A DNA stretch of 64,000 bases from Prostheceraeus crozeri (GCA_907163375.1 CAJQUW010007414.1:515723-579722), one strand, 5' to 3'; counted from the first letter of the stretch, positions 27,101 to 42,100 are shown. The notes: a model not told the origin generated them from the letters alone. Made by a program: numbers and translations.

Positions 27101-30100
27101 GCATTTCCGTGCATCGGCGCGAGGACCGGTGCAGGCAGAATAACCGGTCCACCGGTTAATATTAGTTCCATTTATCTAATTTGAATATTCATGCATTTTT
27201 ATGTCATCTTTACTTGCAAATTTCAGTATTTTGCTGATCATGTCAATAATGCATGCATTTTCATCATTACACTCTTGTGTAGTCCTTCACTCGCATCATG
27301 CCTTTCTTCTACTTAATTCTGCCACTTTATCCTCCGAATTCTGGTGGGTACATCTTGGTGCACAGACTCATCCTGCGAATTATTCTACTTCAACATGAGT
27401 AGTTTCGGTCAAAGCATAAGTAGTGTCCATACGGTTGCTTTTAAAACACGGCCGAGTAATTTCTTATTCTCACTTATTAAATTTAGAAACAATTCCTGAT
27501 TGAGTAGAGTCACGAAATCACTGGGCAATGCCCTGAAGTTGTCAACTGAGGTTTCACTTTTAAGAATGCTGTTTCTTAGAATTGGTCGGTCCTAATTTGT
27601 GAAATGCTACATTTTTCTACAAATGCAATTATCGTGCAGTGACAAACCGAAGACCGTTTCATCTTGATCACATGAGATTTTTTTTGATATTCAAGTTTCA
27701 ACATCGTAAAATTTGATGCAAAGTTAGGAGATTTCAACCAACGCTCATGTCAACTCTCGTCAATCGAACTGCGCGCTTTTCGATATCTCTGCTTTGAATT
27801 GATATTGTTTCCGCTATAAATACTGAGAAAGGACTCTCTAAAATGCATGTTGAAGATATCTTAAGTCCACTCTAGAAAACATCAAAGACAATGGATAATG
27901 TAACTATTGGATAAGATAGATACCTAACAAGCCGACCACTATGATTCTAGCTTTGCATCAAATTTTCAATGCTGAAAGTTGAGTACTCAAAAATCACCTG
28001 TTATCAAGACGAAAGTGATCTTCGGCTAATCACCTCACCAGAATGACATTTTGACACAGCTGGAAATGTGCTGACGCAGCCCGTTAGAAAAATGTAGATT
28101 TTCACAAATTGTGATTCATCTATTCCAGGAAGCCGTATTCTTGAAAAGTGAAACTTGAGCTGACAACTTCATGACATTGCCCTTTGATAGTCTTTATTCT
28201 TGACAGTGGCTTTATTTTCGTGACTTTAGTCAATCAGGAAGTGTTTCCAAATTTAATAAATAAAATTACTCTGCTACTTTAAGCTTTATTAGCAACTGTG
28301 TATACCTTACAAGTTGCTATCGCAACACCCTTACTTTTTGTACGGGCACATTTACGCCTCACAGACAGTTGCGGATAGGCCCTACCGAATCAATGGTTAT
28401 CAGGCGCTGACCGCTAATATATATTGGTAAATGCCAAGACACTACTTACCCCACAGGAACTTCGTCTCCGAATGGTTGATTTTTGGCGTCTGTCGATTTA
28501 AAATATCCGAATTCAGTGCATTTTTGGTACATCCACTGCCTGATCCCAACTCGTCCTCCTCCAATGAACCACGAAGTAGCTGTTCGTAGATATTTTGTTG
28601 TTTCTGAGTAGTTAATGTCCATACAGAAGTTTCCCACCCTGTGTGAGTACGCAGCAGCATATTTCTCAATTGGATATTTTGAAGGTTGAGTCATAATCTT
28701 GCACATCGATGATATTGTGTCGCCACCACTCTGCAAATGATTTCACGATGTAAATTTTGGAGATAATTTTCGACAGAAACAACATAGACATCGGTAAACA
28801 TGTTCAAGGCAAATATTTGACGTTCACGTTGAAGAGCATTTTGTTAAGGGATTGTTCAACTAATCCGTCATGCAAGAGAGGAATTATCGAAATGAGCTTT
28901 GTGTAACTACCATTGGAACAGCGAGTGAAGCAAATTGATACCGTCTTTGCTATAGAAGCTACATGCATTAAATTTTTCATGCACTATGAAAACCATATCG
29001 TCACATGATATTTCATTATTTAAGTGCAAGTTGATCATTTTGTGAAACTTACAAATATAATCAGGTTTAAAAAAAACTTTAAAAGATGCCCTTTCTATTT
29101 TAAGAAATATTGACAAGCAATTTAATATTTGCGTGTTGTACCTGATGGATATTGACCTTGAAAATAAATTGCCAGCCTTCAAGAGTGTCTTTTGCTTACT
29201 TTTGAAGGTCTATAGCATTGATAATCACAGAAGCTAGTGCCTAGAAGGCGACCAAGAAATTGCTTGAAAGTGGCCCTGACTTGTTAATTTCAGCGTTGTA
29301 TGTGGAAAGCGCCAGGAGTATTTTAAGATGTTATTATAATTGTTCTTATATACATGTTCAAAACTTTTTCAACTGCTATCCGGCAATCATCTTCAGGCAC
29401 AAAAGAATTTCTATTGATGTTAGTAGGAGTTTAAATGTATGAGATTTGTTTGAAAATGATAATGACAATGAGATGTGGTATGACACAATGTAGATATGAG
29501 CAGGTTGGGGTTACATATCTTTACCAGTAGCAAAAGAATAATTGACCTGACATGCAAGATGAAGAATGATGAACTGTGTTAGTAGAGCATGTTAAGAAAT
29601 GTAGTTAATAGAAAAGAAAATCACGATAACTGCCAAGTTCAGCTTTATCATTGATCGATGAATTGAATTTATGTATGAGGAATGCCTCACGTAATCGCAA
29701 ATTAGTGGCATCGTTGTCGTAGGCCAGAATGTCGATCGTGATGTTGGTATGTTCTACATGACAATTACGAATGTTCTTAAAAACTGATGACGTTGGAGTT
29801 GAAAGGTGTTCTTTAAAACGGATATGAAGTGGTCTAATAGTGCTGCCTTTATGAAATTGATTGCATTTACTGCAGTTTATTTTATAAACAACATCTTTTC
29901 GATTACACAATAGTTTGTTGATTACTAAACAGTTTGTAAGAGAACATGGCTTCATATTTGCTTCAATCTTTTTCAGCTGTTCACGAAGAGTTTTGTTGCG
30001 CCTAGTTATTCGAACGTTGAGCTTGTGTTTATGAAAAATCCGTTTTATTCGTGAATCTATTTTGTCTTTTGTATATGGGAAATGGAAATATAACACATCC

Positions 30101-33100
30101 TTACTGACCCATTGATTGTTTCATTTTCTTGTATTCTATGGTCGTTGGAGTTTCATGTTCGAAGATAGTATGATTTGCTCGCTATAGTCGTCAATGCGCA
30201 ATAAGTTAACAAATTCTTTCTTGTGCTTCTTGGGAGTTAATTTATCAGAGCATGGTTCAGTAATTCTCTTCTTCTCATTCAGGATGAAGCTCATTTTCGT
30301 CTTTTTTGGTGTATGTGACTAGGATGTACAAAAATGTCCTTCTTTGGAGTTTTCTTATAAAAATTCAAATTGAGAGTCCTTGGATGAATTTACCGTGATT
30401 GTGAAGTCGAGAAGACTTCAGCCTAGACTTAGATCAATGCCTGACCGAGCAGTTGATTTAGTTCTAGTAATGCTATCTTACATTTATCTCAAAAAGAGAA
30501 AAAAAGTGGATTTCTGTGGTCAGTAAACATCAAAATATTTCCGCTTTATTGAACAAATACTTACAACTTCTCTATTGTATTGAACAACCGATTCAAACGC
30601 TGCAGATAGCATTCGGAAAAAATTGCTCACGTCCATAAGATGCGTGGAATTGATTCTCTCGCATATACTGAAATATAAAAGCTTTTATATGAAAGCAGAA
30701 AGCTATAGAACCATTCAGAGCGATACAGAGGCAACGCACACTGCAAAAATATGCAACACTAATTAGGTTTGGGCGAATGTGTTGAACATTCAGAGATCCA
30801 TCGAGTTTTTGTAGCGACAATGAAAAAATAACAACCACAGAAATGAAAATGAAATCGGTGAGTAGCTCAGAGGAAGATCAGCATGTATTATGAGCATGGC
30901 ACAAATTAGGCAACAACAAGTGAATTTTACCCCATTGTACGAAAACATCGCAGTCCTGAATCCGTCGCATCCGAAAACGTCACATCCGAATTCGTCGTAT
31001 CCTAGTTGGTGGTGTTTCCATTTTCGTCGCAGTTTGATTTATCAATAAACTGATAGTTCATAGGTAGATCGGAACGAAGTCTATGATGTTCATGCCAAGG
31101 CATAGATATGGATTATTACGAATAGATATTTCCAACTTCATGTCAGCTTATGCATAGACTTCTAAATTTCTCTGGACAGATAGGTTGAAATTGGCTTATA
31201 CATGATCAGGCAGGGACTCCTTAATATATATTACCTTACAAATAGACTGTCAATAAGCATACCGTAATCAACATTTTGGAGAACAGGTTGCCTGCCAGCA
31301 CAGCATGTATGTATATTTATGTACATTAGGAGTTGTGACGCATGAGCCTACACATGCTTATGCGCTGAACGCATGTGCTACACCTCCGCTTTATTTGCTA
31401 ATTTTGCGATTTTTCTTCTAACATCTTTCTCAGAACTGAGGCATTTGAGATTTTATGAACAAATATCTTGCACATGCTGTTGAAAAATGTCATTGAAGTT
31501 TCGGAAATCTGATTCATGTATGTGCGAACAGCGAGATTTTACGAGGCAATCGGAAATGTGATGATATTCATCGATAGTCTGAGCATCGTCTTTTCATTTT
31601 TTAAAGAACGATACTATTTTCTTACACAATTATTCAGTTTTAGTTATAATTTGTATAACCTGGAAAAATGGTTTTTCTTCACTATTCTCACAAATAGAGT
31701 TTTTATATGAAAAATAAAAAACTATTCAGTTTGATCTCATACAATACCCTCCAGCAAGGATTGTACAGTTGAAGCACACATACGTTTGGTGGAGAAGACT
31801 TCATATGATACATTTTGCTCAAAAACTTTGTAGCCTCAGGGATGTCGAACATTGCCAACTCACTATTTGTGATATTACACTCACGACAAAAATCACTTTT
31901 TTTACATTTCAGGAGTGAAGGGCAGCAAGCACCACTTATTTCATCTCGATTATTAGGATTCATATTGAAATCAGTTTTTGCATGCAAACATTCTCCTGTA
32001 TGCACATAATCTTCTGTGGTTGACTGCATGATATTTTATCATCAACACTTCACAGACTAAATCCGGAAAACTTCAATAAAGTTATTGTTTTCATTTCTCG
32101 TCACTCTCTGTAAGGTAACGAATGGAGATAAAATAATATGCACCAGTCATTTGACGTATCCAGCTAAAACCCTTCTCAATGTGATCTGGCGATGCTTTTC
32201 CGAGCATTGGTCATTGGTCTCAGAAGAGTCTCCATCACAGGTCGGATCGCCTGATAATTGTTCAGACCTCCTTATAGAGGTAGCTGCTCAGGTTGTAAAT
32301 GCTTGTTGTGTCCATCATGATTGTTTTTATGAAACTGAATACAAAGAAGGATCTCCGTATAGTTCACTTTTCTGTTCCCCCTCATTTCAGGAGATTCGTA
32401 GTGTGGAAATCGGCGGCTTATCTTTTCCTCTCGAAACTGACCCTTACATAACAATGGTCAATGCATCGGTTGGATCTTCCGTCCGTTGAAGTCGGCTTCA
32501 CGGAACTTTGTCAGTCTTTCCCAAGTATTACATAATTGAATCCGATTTCGAATTTCTATTGCTGGCTGGTCATCCAGGGATTATCCAGACTTGTGAAAAC
32601 TTGTGTGTTGTGGAAAACTTGTGATAGATGATAGATACATTATGTGCTGCTTGAAATGGATTTCTCTCTATGATAGATGCAAACATTCGCAGATTTTTCG
32701 ACAGTCAATGATGCGACGATGCTGAGGGGAAGATTTCAACTTATAATCGCCATTCTTAGTCCATTATCGTTTTGAGATGTCACAAACCCAGATGGAATGG
32801 TTTCTTTCTAAATTTTAGACAAAATTGTCACAACAAGTAATCTTCCGATTGTGTTTCCATTGCCAGGACATATACTTGAAAACGTGGCCATACCGGATCC
32901 CGGCTTTGTAGTTGTTTGGAAAAGCATCTAGACAGATAAAGGAATTTTGATGGCACTGTACTTTAGATCACACTGTTTCATTTCTTCAATTTTTCTTCAT
33001 TGCTTGCCATGATGATCCATGTCCTTCGTGATAGCATTTGTCAGATTCATGGAATTGAAGGTTACACAAGACGTCACACAAGGTTGCACAAGAATATTTA

Positions 33101-36100
33101 GTTGGAATATAATACTTTCAACTAAATCGATGCAATCACAAAGTCAAATTTCATTGTTATGCAGGCAGAGGAATGTATTTGTGTTACACCGTCATTGCAT
33201 TTCGGTTCACAGCCAGCAACGGTATACTGCATTTCCTTGCATTTTGCATTTTGCATTCAAATAAGCTGCAAAATTCGATCTTTTGCAGCACGAATGTTGG
33301 TTCGCCTGAACATGTATAAAATGATTTCAAATTTTGCTCACCTATCTGTCCAGAGAAATTTAGAAGTCTATGGCTTATGCCTAGGTCAACTCCAATCATA
33401 TCTATGCGGACCAGCTATGCTTCCTCATTTCAATGACATCTATAATGAATTTGATTTTTATTACGCGATTTAAAATTAAATTCGTCTACCGGATTCCATC
33501 ACTTGAAACCTTTCTGTCAAGATATGCTCAAGAGTAAGACGTGCTATAAAATGATTAAACATGACATACTATGACCTTGATATAAAGAAACATGCAATAT
33601 AGAATATTTTGAATGCGACGGATACGTATGCGACCTTTTTCCATCTGCGACTTTTTCCGACGTAATCGGATGCGACAAAATCGGAACTGCGACGCTTTAG
33701 TATAAATCCAATTTTGCTGTTATTTCTATATTCCCAATGGATTTTGACTGATAAAGACACAATCCAATGTTAAATTAGCTTAGTGGATGAAAAAAATATT
33801 TTTGCCCGTGTATCATAATATCATTAGAAAACATGCAGAAAATATGACATACTTGTAGACACTGGTCAGCGTAAACATGCCCATTGGATGTTTCAGGAAC
33901 TGCTTTATTTGTGCGTTCGCTGTTGATATATTCGAATAGCAGTCAAGACCACCCATTCTGGAGATAGACTGCCCAGCGATCACTTCGTACTCTGAAAAAT
34001 GAATTGTTCAGCCATGGATGAATTACAAACTTAACTCGTACTCTTGGTTTCTTACTCTTGGGTTCGATAAAAAGCAGAAAATGGGATTTTTTTACCTTAA
34101 TCAATTTTTCTTGTATCTTCCTGATTTCGATTGACTAAAACACACAGTGTACAATATTACATTTATGCTAAAGCGGACATCTGATCCAACTATCGATTGT
34201 CTAGTTCCACGTAAATTTATTTGTAGGAATTTCTCATTTTTGTGGTGTTATCGGTTAATTTTGGATTTTTTTGAGTGAGTGATTTGCATGAGTGAGTAGA
34301 CAAATAAATGTGACGTAAGCGGTAACGTATCATTAGAACTTTCATTGAAGTAACTCGACAGAAGTCATTAGAATTCACAGATATCAGCTAATAAAGGTTC
34401 TATTCAGCTCTCAGAAATCGAATCAATATGCTGAGAAATTGAGCAGTTAAGTCTGTCATTACTCGGCAGCAAATGTCGTCAGGGGACCATCATATCCTGC
34501 AATCCATTGCCCCTAGGTACCCGGGGTCGTGGACCCCTCTGACTTTGATGTTCATATGATTCGATTGTTCCCACAATTTTTTGAACAACACAACTAGCAT
34601 ATAATCGTTCGAATGGTGGTATCAGTATTTGCAAACTCGGTCATCTTGTTACTATCAATAGCAGTTTAAAATTTGAATTCCAATTCCAAAAAATTGATGC
34701 TTTGATTATATGTTTGAAATTGATGGCAGATGACTTTGACAGACGAAGGACTTGCACTTTGATCAAATGAAAACGTCTCGTAAATTGGAATTGCTGAATA
34801 GAACTCAAATAAAGAAAATATTTAAAAATTTGAAGAAAATTTTGAAAATGTTTGTGAATTATATGATCTGCTAGAATCTCAGTTATATATTCGTTCAGAA
34901 GAATAACAATCACAGGCTAACAGCTCATCCAAATGAATGAATGCATTAAATGCATATATATGATGCATGATGATATGTGTGAAAGATGATCTGTCCATCA
35001 TTTTATACTTGGGATCCACAATTTGTGGCATAAAACAGACGTATTACTTATAAAACTATTGTGAATAGTCAATGGTCTATAAGTAGTTGAATAGATAAGG
35101 ATGCTTAATTTTGTAAAGACATGCACAAATGTTTTAAATGATCAAAAATTTGACCATTTCATCAGAGCACTGCTATATGATATCGTGATTGACAAGATAA
35201 TCAAAATTGTGACAGCACTCAATGCATTGGGATTCTTTGGGATTTTTGAATCCGAATCTGCGAGTAATGTATTGAACAAGTTGATTTTGAGTAACCTATC
35301 AATACCGATGTTATTGTGTAAATAAACCGACTTTTGGCATTTCCGAGTCTCTGCATAAACCATACCCCGCTATGAAACATCATTAACATACTCTGTCATA
35401 GCATTTGCGATTCAGCTCAATCCCAGGATCCCGGGACAGATATTTTCCAAGACTTTGGAATCTATTGTAGCTATGGTTAGAAAACATGTTGGGCGTGAAT
35501 ATATAGTCAAAATCCAAGTATCCTAACAAAGCTGCAATATCTAGGCTGCATGTAATATTGAATTAGTAATTTAAAGAAAAATGTCGGAAAGGCAGGCTAT
35601 CCGAAAATCGTCAAAATCCAAGTATCCTAACAAAGCTGCAATATCTAGGCTGCATGTGATATTGAATTAGTAATTTAAAGAAAAATGTCGGAAAGGCAGG
35701 CTATCCGAAAATCGTCAAAATCCAAGTATCCTCACAAAGCTGCAATATCTAGGCTGCATGTGATATTGAATTAGTAATTTTGTAATTTATGGTTTTAATT
35801 GAAATTTAGGATTTAATTGTGGTTGATTTGAATTGTTAATCTACGGTGTATATTATTAGCACTATTAAAAGAAGTTAGGCGGTTTTGGCTTCAGGTGATT
35901 TCTCCTTAGATCGGATGACCTTTAGTTGCTACTGCTGCTGATGATAGTTGATGATCCGTGACTTTACTGTCTAGATGAATATATATTTGTAGGGCTACTA
36001 TTGACTTGTTGGTTTGAACCTTTCAACGTTAAGTTTAACTCTAGAGAAAATGAGGACTAGAGAAAGACAGAGAGAATATCTGACGAAGCGAAATACCAAA

Positions 36101-39100
36101 ATCAGCTGAGCAAGGAATTTTTGGAACAGTTGTGCACTGGGAAAAATAAACGAAATTATTTGATGTTGACTAGGATCAGCTGAAACAGAGATGTAATATT
36201 TATAATACGTTCGCCGTACTCGGAAGTCCACTATTAGTTTTAGGTATGGTCCTTTTACGTGTAACGGGGTGAGCAACTCCGGGGTGTGAAACCCAGGACC
36301 CGGCAGTTCTGTCCGGGAAAGAAAAAGAGATCAGCGACCGGTTACGTCGACGCTTATGCTAAGTTGCTGAACCTCGATTCCCAACTACCGGACAATGCCT
36401 TGCCAGTCTCGTTTGACGGAACAAAAACAAAGTTTTATAGCGCAAATATAGAGATAAGTATTTAGACAATTACGTTGATAAATAGATAACAAGGAAATAC
36501 AAGGTACGAGGAATAACTCAAAAGTTCGTTAATGTTATAGACACGCAAAAAGAAATAATTCAACCTTATGATACGAGTACGAACAGAGCGTTACAAATTT
36601 AAAGGTGCGCTAGCAGAGATGCCAAATATTCAAGAGGAGACTTGAGGTCAGAGATTTATAGTTATACAAAGAATCAATGTTACCGCCTTTTGGTGAGATG
36701 ACCACTCCAAGTTTTCTCCCTCCGTGAAGAAGATCAGGCAATGAACAGTCTTCGATACGAATTTGCTCGAACAAGCAAGGTTGTTGTTGATGCTGAAGTC
36801 TGAAGCTGGCGTTGGCGTCTGCGATTATATAGTCCATCAAAATTAAGGGAGGTGACCAAAAGTAGAGCCACTCCCCAAAAACAAAGCCACACCCGATTGA
36901 AGCAGGTCCAATCGCCTCGTATTACAGGCAGCATTTGCTAAAATCAAAATGTTGCGTATCCGTGAAGCCACTCCCAATCCTTCAATTACTAATTGCCTCG
37001 CAGCGTGGGCAGGTTTTGAAAAGTGTCGAGTATCCGCAAAGCCACTCCCAATTCTTTCCATAATTAATCGCCTCGCAGCGTGTGCAGGTGTTGGCAGTAA
37101 TAATTGTTGTTAACTGAGCTGGACAAAATTAGATGTAAAAACTAGTTGCTTCAATAAGATGTCCGTAAGACCCGACTTCGGCAATGAAGTACAAAACACC
37201 AATTTGAATGTAAACCGTACAAAAGACTATCACATTTCCATCCACCATGAGGAGCGACGACCTCGTCGCAGTAGAAGCAAGACATGTACAATCTGGAAGG
37301 GAACAGGGGACACGAGAGCAGATTGTCTATGGTACGTAATAGTCAAAGCATGACAATTATTACTTGTGCAAAGCTACAGTAGTAATAAGCAGTTATAGAT
37401 ATGCAAGTCAGTGGTAGCGCTGTGACACGTACATCATAATTAGAAAGGAAAACGCGCCGTTTTGTGATCAATATAGTTTTTGAAATAATGGAGGATAAAA
37501 TTGAACGGTGTTGTACAGGAAGAATATTTACACTACGTGCGCTCGCTTAATGTATATGTGAGATAGGGAGCTGCACGTACTGAGGTAGTCGGGAGGATAA
37601 TGAGAGAGAAGTTTGAGTCAGCGAAGTATCGTAGAAGGAATATTATGGAGATAAATGATCAATTGGTTAGTTTGGTAGTTTGTGCAACAGAAACTAGCTT
37701 GCGGTAGTTTGCGTCCGCGAGAAAAAGTACTAAATAGAGGGATGCTGTCGATAACCGTTTACACACAGAAATGCTTTGTTAATTACACGAATTGTTAACT
37801 ACACTATTAGTCGAAAAATTAAACTGGTAAGCAACGTGGATGAAAAATAATCGGAGTGAGATTGCGCTTGAGTGATAGTAGTTCGCGGGTGGTTAGGTGT
37901 ATGTCCGCGATGAAAACGCTATTTCTATTGTGTGGGTGGTTACCACAATCCACTCAACTGATTGCTAAGTGTGGGTAGCAGATGGGTATTCGCGTCAAAT
38001 TAGTAGTACTGGTAGTTATAGATGGAACATGGAATAATATAATTATCAAAGATATACAAATACAAATTGAAGAAAATGCAAAATTTTGATTAAAAAGCAA
38101 GTACAGTATACTGTATAGAATAAACAGACGGTATATGTAGATATAGACACAAAGAATGAAGCAAAATACACATAAACCCGTACCCCGGTATCACCTTAGC
38201 GATGCCACTGACTGTGAAACACAAAATTACAAAATTACTTTATGTCTTTGCACAAGTAAAATTAATGGGCTTTGCAGATTGAATTTCTTATTGTCGGTGA
38301 TGTCCGACCAAGCAAGTATTCAGAAAATTATTTTTATTTTGTTGTGGTAGCTAGTGTCGGTTGGTAGTCCGACTGGAAGAGACTTGTCTGAGACCAGGCA
38401 AGTAGAACTAATTATGTTTATGATAGTTGGTGTCGGTAGTTAATGTCCGACTGATAGACACTTGATATAGTTACTGCAGTAGCAAAAGGATTTTCATATA
38501 CTAAAACCTAAGTCTCCTCTATCTCTGCGTTGGAATATATTAGTTAGGAGTTCTGAGGATTTCGACTTGGTAATTCGAAGTACAATACAGTACCGTATAG
38601 AGTTTGATATGTGTGCTGGACACACCGGCGTATATATACGTTGGAAGGTATACAGTCAGGCTATCAGGGGACTCGACACGTCCCAAACGGTGCAATGGTG
38701 CACCACGGGCTGGCCAATCAATCAAACAATGAACAATACTACCGGTAGCTTTTCCGGCCGCCCCTTCCCTCTCACGGGAATAAAAATCAGCGCGCACAAT
38801 CCAAATTCCTATTTCTTCCAAAAGCAACCCCTCAGTGTAATCACTGAGTCAGAGCCAAATCAAATCAATTCAATGACAATTCCACCGGCCGGTAACAAAT
38901 AAAAACTCTCAAAAACGGGCTCTGTACAAAAATTCAATATCACGAGCGTGACCGGTTCCTACCAACTTCAAAACGTTTCTGTCAAACTCGGTAGCCTGAT
39001 CCTCAGAACACCTAATGAGACTTCGTAGTTATTGCCTGAAAAACTTAGCGGATACAAATGGGAGAAACGTTGGAGGGAACCGTCAAACGAGATAGTCCTG

Positions 39101-42100
39101 GCAGGTAAGGCTGGAGTGAAAGACCTCCAATTGTAATTTAAGATTTAATTGTGGTTGATTTGAATTGTTAATCTACGGTGTATATTATTAGCACTATTAA
39201 AAGAAGTTAGGCGGTTTTGGCTTCAGGTGATTTCTCCTTAGATCGGATGACCTTTAGTTGCTACTGCTGCTGATGATAGTTGATGATCCGTGACTTTACT
39301 GTCTAGATGAATATATATTTGTAGGGCTACTATTGACTTGTTGGTTTGAACCTTTCAACGTTAAGTTTAACTCTAGAGAAAATGAGGACTAGAGAAAGAC
39401 AGAGAGAATATCTGACGAAGCGAAATACCAAAATCAGCTGAGCAAGGAATTTTTGGAACAGTTGTGCACTGGGAAAAATAAACGAAATTATTTGATGTTG
39501 ACTAGGATCAGCTGAAACAGAGATGTAATATTTATAATACGTTCGCCGTACTCGGAAGTCCACTATTAGTTTTAGGTATGGTCCTTTTACGTGTAACGGG
39601 GTGAGCAACTCCGGGGTGTGAAACCCAGGACCCGGCAGTTCTGTCCGGGAAAGAAAAAGAGATCAGCGACCGGTTACGTCGACGCTTATGCTAAGTTGCT
39701 GAACCTCGATTCCCAACTACCGGACAATGCCTTGCCAGTCTCGTTTGACGGAACAAAAACAAAGTTTTATAGCGCAAATATAGAGATAAGTATTTAGACA
39801 ATTACGTTGATAAATAGATAACAAGGAAATACAAGGTACGAGGAATAACTCAAAAGTTCGTTAATGTTATAGACACGCAAAAAGAAATAATTCAACCTTA
39901 TGATACGAGTACGAACAGAGCGTTACAAATTTAAAGGTGCGCTAGCAGAGATGCCAAATATTCAAGAGGAGACTTGAGGTCAGAGATTTATAGTTATACA
40001 AAGAATCAATGTTACCGCCTTTTGGTGAGATGACCACTCCAAGTTTTCTCCCTCCGTGAAGAAGATCAGGCAATGAACAGTCTTCGATACGAATTTGCTC
40101 GAACAAGCAAGGTTGTTGTTGATGCTGAAGTCTGAAGCTGGCGTTGGCGTCTGCGATTATATAGTCCATCAAAATTAAGGGAGGTGACCAAAAGTAGAGC
40201 CACTCCCCAAAAACAAAGCCACACCCGATTGAAGCAGGTCCAATCGCCTCGTATTACAGGCAGCATTTGCTAAAATCAAAATGTTGCGTATCCGTGAAGC
40301 CACTCCCAATCCTTCAATTACTAATTGCCTCGCAGCGTGGGCAGGTTTTGAAAAGTGTCGAGTATCCGCAAAGCCACTCCCAATTCTTTCCATAATTAAT
40401 CGCCTCGCAGCGTGTGCAGGTGTTGGCAGTAATAATTGTTGTTAACTGAGCTGGACAAAATTAGATGTAAAAACTAGTTGCTTCAATAAGATGTCCGTAA
40501 GACCCGACTTCGGCAATGAAGTACAAAACACCAATTTGAATGTAAACCGTACAAAAGACTATCACAATTTAAAGAAAAATGTCGGAAAGGCAGGCTTTCC
40601 GAAAATCGTCAAAATCCAAGTATCCTAACAAAGCTGCAATATCTAGGCTGCATGTGAAAATCTATTCGTTTTCCATTGGCAAAACAGGAAAGCATCAATA
40701 AATGACAACTAAATTAATCACGGCATTTCGGGATTTGCGAGAAACCACGAGATCCCGGAATTGCAATCACCACCGGTATCCCATGTTGTCTATGTAAGCT
40801 CTGTAATGACACATTTTTGATCCTATCAATCCCTGAACTAATCGCGGGATTTCGGAATCCATAATCAAAATGTACTTCATTTTCAGTTCATTCGAAAAAT
40901 TTCATATTTCTAATTCATGAAAGCAATAGCAGGTCATCGAGTTGCCAATTTAACAAATATTACCTCTCCAAGGCTGTCATGACACGGACAATCTGTAAAA
41001 TGATATCACTTCCTTCTGCCTTGCTATTATGATCATTCAATTCCGTTGTAATTTCTTCAAAAACTACATATACATGTGTACATCTCACATTTTGAAACAA
41101 TTCCGACTGTGTCTCCCTTGAGTTCATTTAATAGAATCGAAAGTGTATACACATTGGGGATTTAACAAATGTGGAGTTGCCACTCTACCTAACATATTTA
41201 CTCTATGATTCACGCCACTGCACACTAAATATGTGATTCGAAGCAACACTTTAGAAATTGAGCAGGGACTCCTCCCCGGAATTTCGATGCGCTTAAAGCC
41301 ACGCATGGATCTGGTTAACAGCCATCTAAATGGATGCTAATGTTAATCATTTTCTATCAAAAAAAAAAACATTAAAAATTTTTCCTTATTTGGGGTGTTC
41401 GCAAGCCCTTGCTTTCAACGAACTATTACCGACATTATTGGAGCCCAAAATACTTTTATAAATGGCTGACAAAAGGATGCATCGGCTAGAAAAGCATCTG
41501 TGAAGTCAGCATTTTGTTAACGCTTCCCGTTTTATTTATCTCTTTTGACATGTCATAGCTTCTCATTTTTGAATAAATCATGTAATTTACTCGTAGGTTC
41601 GCTATAAAAGGAGGAAGGTACACTCACGATCGAAATCTACCACGGCTTGAATCGGTGCACTAGAACTGACAGCAATATCAGTTAAAGTGGGATATTTCAA
41701 GCGAAACCATGCCGCAAGATTTGCGGAGTACGATGCACCAAAAGTGACCCATTTGGCAGTTTGTAGGTGAAATTCTTTTGTCATTGCTATTCGAAAGGCT
41801 GCTAAATCAGCCAGTGCCTGACGACTGGAGAGCCATTGAAGATTCGACGTGGAAGTATCACTGAAGAAAGATGATAGATTACGATTACCATTGAGCATTA
41901 CATGAACACGCATTTTCTAGGCACTTTCTAGGTAGGACTTATAAGGGATATTATGTAGAATATTGTTATACTCTTGCAAAAACATTGATATGATGAACTC
42001 ATTGATGTTCAAAAATTATATCAGTAACCACATAGCGACAGGTAGGCCTATAAAGTATTTTGCTTTTGGAAGAGAGAGTAGTGATTGTTTATTGCAACTA

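Larger units (their letters stand above)
24394..28449. other. S28 intron 6
   Basis: 4.1 kb. Contains a hairpin MITE (24538-24687) and two larger foldback repeats (26530-27015 and 27412-28316). No coding segment recognised. Confidence 0.7.
35781..40566. mobile_element. Non-autonomous LTR retroelement with 1.45-kb LTRs
   Basis: Direct LTRs 35781-37234 and 39132-40566 (TG...CA), with target duplication ATTT at 35777-35780 and 40567-40570. Apart from a difference of about 20 bp near one end the LTRs look identical, so the insertion is recent. The 1.9-kb interior has no recognisable gag or pol, which suggests a LARD-like element moved by a partner. On the minus strand TTGGAGGTC after the right LTR and a GGTGGATGGAAA tract next to the left LTR could be primer site and polypurine tract, favouring minus orientation. 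Confidence 0.85.
35506..40657. repeat. 104-bp tandem array split by the LTR element
   Basis: Units start at 35506, 35610 and 35714 (gtcaaaatccaagtatccta). The third is cut at 35780 by the LTR element and resumes at 40567, continuing to about 40657. Units differ by only a few bases. Confidence 0.88.
33992..41627. other. S28 intron 3
   Basis: 7.6 kb, the longest intron. It holds a 104-bp tandem array, the LTR element 35781-40566 inserted in it, and scattered ATCCCGGGATT-like words (35420, 40720-40870). Confidence 0.75.

Noticed and set aside
29460-29600. CRISPR array or tRNA gene anywhere in the window
   Set aside because: Repeats seen are head-to-tail without unique spacers, or inverted; no cloverleaf with conserved tRNA boxes was found by eye here or elsewhere.
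32250-32489. Phospholipase A2 or insulin-like exon (CCVHHDC)
   Set aside because: PLA2 needs CCxxHDxC and insulin A chains need CCxxxC spacing; the spacing here fits neither and no partner exons were found.
35998-37061. Several minus-strand frames of 60-92 codons, repeated at 39330-40393
   Set aside because: They lie wholly inside the duplicated LTR, have no motifs and are explained by copying of non-coding DNA.
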